5,159 nt of DNA, from positions 19,206-24,364 of the forward strand of contig DIWL01000003.1 in the NCBI GenBank assembly GCA_002428455.1, given 5' to 3'. Numbering within the stretch: position 1 is the first letter of the stretch; the number at the start of each line of letters is the position of its first letter. Of this stretch, positions 1 to 5,159 are shown piece by piece. The DNA is from Anaerolineaceae bacterium UBA6107 (GTDB lineage Bacteria > Chloroflexota > Anaerolineae > Anaerolineales > Anaerolineaceae). The position numbers were made by a program, and so were the translations under genes. The notes under the pieces are model-generated. The model did not search any database. It was not told the DNA's origin and saw nothing but the letters and a program-made list of their open reading frames with translations.

Positions 1-900
1 CGTACCGAACGCCAGTTCAAGCTGCTCTTTCCCCTTTGGCTTTATCTGATCCAACGGCTGGATTTTCGCGAGTATGATGTGGTGCTTTCCTCATCCACCT
101 ACCTGGCGAAATACATCCGGCCGGCTGCGGCAGTGCGGCATGCCTGTTATCTATATGCGCCGTTCAGGCTGCTCTGGAAGCCGGAATCGTACAGCGCGGG
201 CAGCCTGCCCACGCCTGAATCAACGCAGGGGCTGGTGAAGGGGATCAGCTCCCTGATGCGCCGGTGGGATGTCAGGCGCACGCAGGCAATCCCCGCTCTT
301 GCCACATCCTGCCAAAACATGGTGAATGAGATCCAACGGGTTTACAACCGGCAGGCGACGATCCTTTACCCGCCGGTGGAGTTGCCTAATGAGTCTGTCT
401 ACACCGATCGGGAGGATTACTACCTTTCTGTTTCCCGCCTCATCTCGCATAAGCGCGTGGACCTGGCAGTTGATGCCTGCAACCGCCTCAACCGTAAGCT
501 GATCGTGGTGGGGGATGGTCCTGAACGTCAGAAACTGGAGCAATTGTCCGGCCCGACCATTACCTTCACCGGGAGAATAAGTGACGCAACCCTGCAGGAT
601 CTTTATCGTAAGGCGAGAGGATTGATCTTCCCGAGTTATGAGGACTACGGCATCGTTCCGCTGGAAGCCCAGGCATGGGGGGTACCGGTGATCGCCTTCG
701 GTAAAGGCGGTTCGTTGGAGACCGTGCAGGAAGGCACCAGCGGGGTATTCTTCAATCAACAGGAAGTGAGTTCGCTGGTAGCTGCGTTGGAAGGCTTTGA
801 ACGAATTACCTTTGCTCCCCAAAAGATCCGGCAGTGGGTCACCCGTTTCAATGTCGAGCGGTTCATCACCGACTTAAAGGAATTCGTCGCGACCGCCTGA
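1..900 (+). CDS. GT4-family (group 1, WbaZ-like) glycosyltransferase, 5'-truncated by the window edge
   Basis: Probable cytoplasmic retaining glycosyltransferase that moves a sugar from a nucleotide-sugar to a lipid-linked glycan. The frame is open from base 1 to the TGA at 898-900 (299 residues visible), and residues encoded upstream of the GTG at 79 (LIQRLDFREYDVV) look like the normal GT4 acceptor domain. So 79 is not the true start; the family usually has about 370-400 residues, so roughly 70-100 are missing. Seen in the visible fragment: an N-lobe motif CYLYAPFRLLW (residues 49-59), then the C-terminal Rossmann donor lobe with YLSVSRLISHKR (141-152, Arg and Lys expected to contact the donor phosphates), VVGDGPE (169-175), FTGRISD (189-195), and the family EX7E signature in YEDYGIVPLEAQ (Glu 214 and Glu 222; bases 640 and 664). 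No membrane segment is seen. Odd: the family's usual HTPxR is YAPFR here. Donor sugar and linkage cannot be read from sequence. It lies 61 bases before the next gene, same strand, probably the same transcript. Family call is secure; WbaZ-like mannosyltransferase specificity is only a guess. Confidence 0.93.
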   Translation, partial: RTERQFKLLFPLWLYLIQRLDFREYDVVLSSSTYLAKYIRPAAAVRHACYLYAPFRLLWKPESYSAGSLPTPESTQGLVKGISSLMRRWDVRRTQAIPALATSCQNMVNEIQRVYNRQATILYPPVELPNESVYTDREDYYLSVSRLISHKRVDLAVDACNRLNRKLIVVGDGPERQKLEQLSGPTITFTGRISDATLQDLYRKARGLIFPSYEDYGIVPLEAQAWGVPVIAFGKGGSLETVQEGTSGVFFNQQEVSSLVAALEGFERITFAPQKIRQWVTRFNVERFITDLKEFVATA

Positions 901-926
901 GCGGCTCAGCCCGGCGCTCTTTGGGG

Positions 927-932
927 TAAAAT
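927..932 (+). promoter_or_regulatory. Possible -10-like box (TAAAAT) upstream of the sugar transferase gene
   Basis: TAAAAT in the 61-base gap between the first two genes, 29 bases before the TTG start, in a locally AT-rich patch that stands out from GC-rich surroundings. It matches five of six bases of the bacterial -10 consensus TATAAT. No recognisable -35 hexamer lies 16-18 bases upstream (903-910 reads GGCTCAGC). It could be a weak internal promoter, or chance. Nothing in the gap forms a good terminator, so read-through from the upstream gene is also likely. Confidence 0.25.
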
Positions 933-949
933 ACCATCATCACGTTGAC

Positions 950-953
950 AGGA
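950..953 (+). promoter_or_regulatory. Ribosome binding site deciding the TTG start at 962
   Basis: AGGA followed by AAAC sits 8 bases upstream of the TTG at 962, an ordinary Shine-Dalgarno spacing. The first in-frame ATG, at 1004, has only a weak purine stretch (TTGGGATC) before it. The TTG is therefore the preferred start, although it adds just 14 mostly hydrophilic residues before the first membrane helix and both starts would give a complete enzyme. Confidence 0.6.
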
Positions 954-961
954 AAACAACA

Positions 962-2422
962 TTGAGCTTGATCAACAACAAACACAACCCGGATCTTGGG
1001 ATCATGAACGAGTACAAACCGTTCCTGGTATCTGGATTATTACTGGCGGCTGACCTGGTCGCGATCCTGATCTCGTTTTTCATCTCGTTCTTCCTGCGCA
1101 AGTGGTTGATCAACGTGATCGGTGGTGTGTTGAGTTTTGAGCAGGTAGCACCGTTGTTTCTCCTCATCGTTATTTTCATCCTGGTCATTTTCGTTTTCGC
1201 GGGTTTTTATCCCGGTCACGGGCGCACCGGCGTGGTGGAATTCCGTGAGATCGTGTACATCGTTTCATTCTCGCACGTTATCGTGGCCATGATCATTTTC
1301 ATTCTTGGTTATGGCCCGCGCCTCTCCAGAATGATCTTCCTATTCAACTGGATCTTCTCGCTTATACTGATCACCTCGTTCCGCCTGATCCTGCACAACC
1401 GCGGATCTCTCCAACCCTGGTGGGGCCAGCCGGCTGTAGTGATCGGCGGTGTTGATGATACGGCCGCGGTGATCAAACACCTGCAGTCTGCCCGGCGTAT
1501 TGCCTATCGTCCTGTCGCGGCGATCATCTTGGAAATGAATGCACCGGCTTCCACAATTCACGGTGTTCCGGTTTTCAATTATTCTGCTGGATTGCTTGAG
1601 GATATCCGTAAGCTGGATATCCGCCTAGCCATCTTCACCAACCGCACCATTACCACCCGGCTTGGATTCCGCCAGTACCTGCAGAATCTCAGCCTGGTCT
1701 TTCCAAAATTGATCTACGTCTTAGGGGATTCTCCCTTAAACATGCTGGCGATGAAGACGATGGATCTTGATGGTCATCCTGCGCTGCATATCCAGTACAA
1801 CCTGCTCAATCCGGTATCCCGCGTGCTGAAGCGCATTTCTGATCTGCTGCTGAGCCTGGTTTCGCTGGTGATCACGTTTCCGCTCTTTATCCTCTTCTCG
1901 CTGCTGATCTGGATCGATTCTCCCGGCCCCGTCATATATACCCAGCAACGCTTGGGCAGGGGAGGACGTGTCTTCAACATTTATAAGTTCCGCACCATGG
2001 TGGTGGGAGCCGAGGAAAAGTTGAAGTCTCTGCTTGAGACGGATGAGAAGCTCCGAGCGGAGTACCAGACTTACCACAAGCTGCAGAATGACCCGCGTGT
2101 CACCCGCCTTGGCAGGTTCCTGCGCAAAACGAGTTTCGACGAATTCCCGCAGATCCTGAACGTGATCAAGGGTGAGATGAGCTGGGTGGGTCCGCGTGCC
2201 TACCTGCCGGCGGAGAAGGAACAGATGGGAGATTCAGCCGAGATCATCCACCGTGTATCACCAGGGTTGACCGGTTGGTGGCAGGTGATGGGGCGCCACA
2301 GCCTCAGTTTCGAAGAACGCCTGCAACTTGATGAGTATTACATCAGTAATTTCTCGTTATTAATGGATATTTACATTCTTTTCAAGACCGTATTCATTGT
2401 GCTCAGCGGTCATGGCGTGTGA
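962..2422 (+). CDS. WbaP-like undecaprenyl-phosphate sugar-1-phosphate transferase (polyprenyl glycosylphosphotransferase)
   Basis: Initiating enzyme of polysaccharide assembly: transfers a hexose-1-phosphate from a UDP-sugar to undecaprenyl phosphate at the inner face of the membrane. Length of 486 residues fits the large WbaP/EPS class. Four predicted N-terminal helices lie near residues 20-45, 62-83, 97-117 and 121-144. A degenerate Rossmann-like middle domain follows (about 157-255, starting VVIGGVDDTAAV; the usual third glycine is absent). The C-terminal bacterial sugar transferase domain spans about 285-486. It has a membrane-inserted helix with a central proline (291-319, Pro 307), YTQQRLGRGGRVFNIYKFRT (326-345), KLQNDPRVTRLGRFLRKTS (373-391), the catalytic Asp-Glu pair in FDEFPQ (393-394, bases 2138-2143), KGEMSWVGPR (403-412) and PGLTGWWQVMGR (434-445). 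All expected catalytic-domain blocks are present, so it should be active. The protein has no cysteine. Galactose is the classic WbaP substrate, but glucose or another sugar is equally possible. Start is the TTG at 962 (see the ribosome site); ATG at 1004 is the alternative. Co-directional with the flanking glycosyltransferases. Confidence 0.95.
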   Translation: MSLINNKHNPDLGIMNEYKPFLVSGLLLAADLVAILISFFISFFLRKWLINVIGGVLSFEQVAPLFLLIVIFILVIFVFAGFYPGHGRTGVVEFREIVYIVSFSHVIVAMIIFILGYGPRLSRMIFLFNWIFSLILITSFRLILHNRGSLQPWWGQPAVVIGGVDDTAAVIKHLQSARRIAYRPVAAIILEMNAPASTIHGVPVFNYSAGLLEDIRKLDIRLAIFTNRTITTRLGFRQYLQNLSLVFPKLIYVLGDSPLNMLAMKTMDLDGHPALHIQYNLLNPVSRVLKRISDLLLSLVSLVITFPLFILFSLLIWIDSPGPVIYTQQRLGRGGRVFNIYKFRTMVVGAEEKLKSLLETDEKLRAEYQTYHKLQNDPRVTRLGRFLRKTSFDEFPQILNVIKGEMSWVGPRAYLPAEKEQMGDSAEIIHRVSPGLTGWWQVMGRHSLSFEERLQLDEYYISNFSLLMDIYILFKTVFIVLSGHGV

Positions 2423-2485
2423 ATTCACATTCACCCGAATAATTCAAAGCGCCGTTTGTGGGCCAAGGGAGATCCCAGGTGATTC
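2423..2485 (+). other. Intergenic gap with ambiguous translation signals for the 857-residue gene
   Basis: Between the TGA at 2420-2422 and the next gene. No promoter pair or terminator hairpin is convincing. Two purine-rich stretches could bind the ribosome: AAGGGAG (2465-2471), 14 bases before the GTG at 2486, and AGGTGA (2477-2482), 3 bases before that GTG and 18 before the ATG at 2501. Neither spacing is ideal for either start. An in-frame TGA at 2480-2482 rules out any earlier start, so the choice is GTG 2486 or ATG 2501, a difference of five residues. Confidence 0.45.
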
Positions 2486-5059
2486 GTGAGTGATGGACTT
2501 ATGAAGCGACAACCTGCACAGCTTATTAAGTTCTTCCTGCTGCTCTCGATCGTCGAGGGGATCATTGTCACCGTTGTGCTGCTCGCCATCCCCGGTGACC
2601 CCAAGAACGCCTTCCTGTTCGGTTACTCAAAAAGCCGTCTCGTACTGATGGTGATGGTGCTGTTGCTGCTGGCTGGTTTGACCGTTATGTTGACCAACCA
2701 GCGAATCAGGCAAACCCTGATTAGCCGCTCCCCGGCATCCAGCCGCCTGCAAAAAAGCCTGCCATGGCTGGGCGGAGCTTTCTTCCTGCTCTTCTGGTTG
2801 ACCGTGTGGACGCCTGCTTACCGCCTGGAGGAACTGGCTGCCAGTTTTACCCGCTTGCAGCCTGTGCTGATCTGGCTTGAATTACTCCTCATCCAACTCG
2901 TCCTGTATCTATGGCTTACCGGTTCCGTTCCACCTTCCGCGCAAGATCTGGCTGACAAACAGGTGATTGGCAGGATCAAACCCTTGTGGGTGGCATCGTT
3001 TGTGCTGATCGGGCTAATCTTCCTGGTGCTCGCCGTATCCCCCATCGCATTTCCCGGCAGTCAGTTGTACTTTCCACCGGGAGCACCCCTTTCCGCGCTG
3101 CAGGTCCTGCTCGCCTGGATCATCTTCTTTCTCCTGTACCGCTTTGAACTGGGCGGCACCGGAAAGATGGGTAAACGCCGCGCGTTGTTGATACTAGCCT
3201 TCCTGGGGATCTGGGCGATCACCTTTCTCGCCTGGTCAGCCGCCCCTCTTGCCTGTACGGATGACCGCCCCGGACCTTACCCGCCCAATAATGTCTGCTA
3301 TCCGCATGTGAACGACGCAGTTTATAGCATCGGTTCACATTACATCACACTGGGGCAGGGGGTGTACAACCACTGGCTGACCGACAAGCCGCTCTACATG
3401 GCTGTCCTGGCACTTGGTCAGGCCGTTGCCGGTCCGGGCATCGAGAATTACCTGGGATTCCAGGTGGCACTGGTTGCATTGATCCCCGCGCTGCTATTCC
3501 TGGTCGGGCGTAAAACCTTTGGCAGCGCATTTGGCCTTATGCTCGCGCTGCTGACCGCGATACAGGGTTATTACAGTGTGTCGCTTTACCGCGCTGTGGG
3601 CAGCGTCAACGCACGCCTGGAGAACCCCGAGGTGGTCACTGCCCTGGCGCTCGTCGGGTTGGGTTTTGCGGTTTTCAAATGGCTGCGCTCACCGTCTGAC
3701 CTCAAGTGGGCGATTCTCTCCGGTGGATTCCTGGGGCTGGCGGTGCTGCTGCGTTTCAATCCCGTCTTCATCGCACCACTGCTGCTGATCGTGATCCTCC
3801 TCTCCGCTCGTAAAAGCTGGAAAACGCTGGTCAGTCCCCTGCTGTTCTTTGTTCTGGCGTTCACGCTCGTTTTTTCTCCCTGGTTCCTTTCCGCTACAGA
3901 CCGGAACGGGCGCAATCACTACATCACCAAAATCGAAGAAGTGATCTCCAGCCGCTTCTCGCAGCGGGATGGTGCGTTACCGGATGCTGCGAGCAACCCG
4001 GCAGAATTGGACACAGCGAATGATGCAGAAAGTGATCAGCCGGAACTGCTCACGTATGACCTGGGGAGTATCGATAAGGCGGGTCCAGAGGGGATCGTTT
4101 TCCACTTCCTGAACAACTTTTATACCGGGCTGGCCAAACTGCCCACAACCCTGCTGTTTTACCCCATCTCCGACCAGGTCAGCCAGGGCATCTGGGACTT
4201 TACCAGTGCTGAACCACTCTGGAAGAAATACCTGGGCGCGGAAAATCTGCTCTCCCTGGCGATCAGCCTGGCGCTGGTGCTGGCGGGCATCCGGATGGCG
4301 ACCCAGCGTTTCGGCCTGGCCGGCTGGACAGGCGTGCTCATTCAGGCAGGTTATTACCTGGGGAATGCCGTCTCGCAAACCTCGGGCGGCCGCTATCTGG
4401 AACCGGTGCATTGGATCACCCTGATCTATTACAGCCTCGGTCTCTTCGCCTTCACCGGGCTGTTGTTGCAGGTCTTTACCCGCCGGGTGGCTGGCACAGA
4501 AAAACCCGCTAATGACCTTCCACAGCAGGAACGCTTACGCGTTGCGGACATTTCTGCCGGCAGACGCACCGTTATCACCTTGTTGGGGGCCTGTCTGGTG
4601 GCCGGGCTGGTGCTGCCTGCGCTGAACCTGTTACCCGCCAGGCTTCCGCAGGAAAACGCTGCAGCGGTAGAGCAAAAAGCTTTCGAGGTCCTCTCTGCCC
4701 AGGGGGTGGTGGATGCGGCCAGTTGGGAGGTTTTCCTGTCCGATCCGCAGCATGTACTGGTGCAGGGAGTGGCTTATCATCCCCGTTATTACCGCGGAGA
4801 TTTTTATCGCCAGGGGAACCTCAGTTTTGAACTGATGCTGCTGGCGCGCGACCACGTGTTCATCGGTTATTCACCGCGCATGGAACCGCGTGAGCAATTC
4901 AGCGATGGCAGCGCGGTGATCCTGGTGGGCTGCCGCTTGCGCCGTGACGCACTCTGGTCGGCGCAGCGTGTCATCGCCGAAGCGAACGCGATCATCCAGC
5001 TTGATCATGAAGGCAATGTTCTGGTTGATCCTCAAGCCGATTGGTCGTGCAGCCGGTAG
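2486..5059 (+). CDS. Large GT-C-fold membrane glycosyltransferase (PMT/ArnT-like) with N-terminal six-helix extension and C-terminal extracytoplasmic domain
   Basis: Probable integral-membrane glycosyltransferase using a polyprenyl-phosphate-linked sugar on the outer face (inferred from the GT-C fold). The 857 residues fall in three parts. Residues 1-220 hold six predicted helices (about 16-35, 51-69, 92-109, 125-145, 168-186, 203-219). The core begins with a helix at 233-251, then a first outer loop (252-321) with NDAVY (Asp 277, base 3314) and TDKPLY (299-304), which align by eye with the DExxY and KPP(L/I) elements of ArnT/PMT_2 enzymes. Helices follow near 322-340, 346-362, 381-399, 407-421, 425-440 and 447-468, then a long outer loop (469-586) and helices near 587-602, 612-628 (followed by GGRYLEPV, 634-641), 641-663 and 694-715. 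Residues 717-857 are soluble, with HPRYYRGDF (765-773) and VILVGCR (811-817). Basic loops at 70-91, 220-232, 341-345, 441-446 and 664-693 place N-terminus inside and C-terminus outside. Asp 277 is the best catalytic-base candidate. Start is GTG 2486 or ATG 2501. Donor and acceptor are unknown; a polymerase or ligase is a less likely alternative because of the outer-loop Asp and KP motif. Confidence 0.82.
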   Translation: MSDGLMKRQPAQLIKFFLLLSIVEGIIVTVVLLAIPGDPKNAFLFGYSKSRLVLMVMVLLLLAGLTVMLTNQRIRQTLISRSPASSRLQKSLPWLGGAFFLLFWLTVWTPAYRLEELAASFTRLQPVLIWLELLLIQLVLYLWLTGSVPPSAQDLADKQVIGRIKPLWVASFVLIGLIFLVLAVSPIAFPGSQLYFPPGAPLSALQVLLAWIIFFLLYRFELGGTGKMGKRRALLILAFLGIWAITFLAWSAAPLACTDDRPGPYPPNNVCYPHVNDAVYSIGSHYITLGQGVYNHWLTDKPLYMAVLALGQAVAGPGIENYLGFQVALVALIPALLFLVGRKTFGSAFGLMLALLTAIQGYYSVSLYRAVGSVNARLENPEVVTALALVGLGFAVFKWLRSPSDLKWAILSGGFLGLAVLLRFNPVFIAPLLLIVILLSARKSWKTLVSPLLFFVLAFTLVFSPWFLSATDRNGRNHYITKIEEVISSRFSQRDGALPDAASNPAELDTANDAESDQPELLTYDLGSIDKAGPEGIVFHFLNNFYTGLAKLPTTLLFYPISDQVSQGIWDFTSAEPLWKKYLGAENLLSLAISLALVLAGIRMATQRFGLAGWTGVLIQAGYYLGNAVSQTSGGRYLEPVHWITLIYYSLGLFAFTGLLLQVFTRRVAGTEKPANDLPQQERLRVADISAGRRTVITLLGACLVAGLVLPALNLLPARLPQENAAAVEQKAFEVLSAQGVVDAASWEVFLSDPQHVLVQGVAYHPRYYRGDFYRQGNLSFELMLLARDHVFIGYSPRMEPREQFSDGSAVILVGCRLRRDALWSAQRVIAEANAIIQLDHEGNVLVDPQADWSCSR

Positions 5060-5159
5060 CGCCGGGTCCTAAGTTTCGTCTGATCATCATTTCTGTAGAG
5101 AGTGATGAAAGATACAGGCAACGCAAGCTACACTGCGTAATGCCTCAAAAGAAAATGTT
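5060..5159 (+). other. 3' tail with no established gene; weak hairpin and an unsupported start region
   Basis: One hundred bases follow the TAG of the GT-C gene. No terminator is visible: the only GC-rich stem (CCGG at 5053-5056 with 5062-5065) is four pairs and has no T-run. A longer, AT-rich imperfect hairpin pairs 5084-5092 with 5100-5108 (nine pairs including two G-T), also without a T-run. A possible ATG at 5140 opens a frame that runs off the window (M-P-Q-K-K-M), but it has no good ribosome site and is too short to judge. Confidence 0.5.

Noticed and set aside
79..81. GTG at 79 as the true start of the first gene
   Set aside because: The same frame is open back to base 1 and encodes typical GT4 N-domain sequence upstream, so the gene begins outside the window.
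220..822. A 200-codon open frame on the minus strand opposite the GT4 gene
   Set aside because: It lies wholly within the plus-strand gene, which has clear GT4 motifs, and its translation shows no recognisable domain; it is an antisense shadow of GC-rich codons.
893..922. Possible terminator after the GT4 gene (CCGC/GCGG at 893-904, or GAGCG/CGCTC at 899-919, then TTT)
   Set aside because: The stems are only four or five pairs, one has an 11-base loop, and the T-run is three bases followed by GGGG.
945..950. Perfect TTGACA, a consensus -35 box, just before the TTG start
   Set aside because: No -10-like hexamer lies 16-18 bases downstream (967-974 reads CTTGATCA), and the sequence overlaps the ribosome binding site.
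2421..2445. GAATT...AATTC inverted repeat after the sugar transferase gene
   Set aside because: Five AT-rich pairs around a 15-base loop without a T-run; it is too weak to be called an operator or terminator.
3586..3919. Overlapping antisense and alternate-frame open frames inside the GT-C gene
   Set aside because: They overlap a continuous membrane protein with consistent topology and carry no motif or start signal of their own.
1..5159. Search for CRISPR repeats, tRNA-like cloverleaves, insertion-sequence ends and defence-gene motifs
   Set aside because: No spaced direct repeats, tRNA arms, transposase signature or terminal inverted repeats were seen on either strand by eye.

Overview
The window is a gene-dense piece of a cell-envelope or exopolysaccharide locus. 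It holds three genes on the + strand, which fill about 96% of it. Base composition is moderately GC-rich. Two of the genes appear to use non-ATG starts (TTG and GTG/ATG). The sugar transferase and the GT-C protein read to me like proteins of Anaerolineae-type Chloroflexota. That assignment is inference from remembered sequence style, not from a marker gene, and I hold it at moderate to low confidence.

Layout: (1) 1-900 is the 3' part of a GT4-family (glycosyl transferase group 1) cytoplasmic glycosyltransferase, open through the left edge. (2) 901-961 is a short gap with a weak -10-like box and a good Shine-Dalgarno. (3) 962-2422 is a full-length WbaP-like polyprenyl-phosphate sugar-1-phosphate transferase: four N-terminal membrane helices, a degenerate Rossmann-like middle domain, and a C-terminal bacterial sugar transferase domain with an intact Asp-Glu dyad. 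(4) 2423-2485 is a short gap. (5) 2486-5059 is an 857-residue GT-C-type membrane glycosyltransferase with about 17 predicted helices, an extra six-helix N-terminal module and a roughly 140-residue C-terminal domain placed outside the membrane. (6) 5060-5159 is a tail with no convincing terminator and no established gene.

How they may work together (inference): the transferase at 962-2422 loads the first sugar phosphate onto undecaprenyl phosphate. The GT4 enzyme extends that lipid-linked chain from a nucleotide sugar on the inner face. The GT-C enzyme adds a sugar on the outer face from a polyprenyl-phosphate-linked donor. No flippase, polymerase or polyprenyl-phosphate-sugar synthase is visible here, so the locus must extend beyond the window or rely on genes elsewhere.

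I found no RNA gene, CRISPR array, insertion sequence, attachment site or defence system. The parts most worth a second look are the unusual architecture of the 857-residue GT-C protein and its C-terminal domain. I see no evidence of a wholly new biological system.
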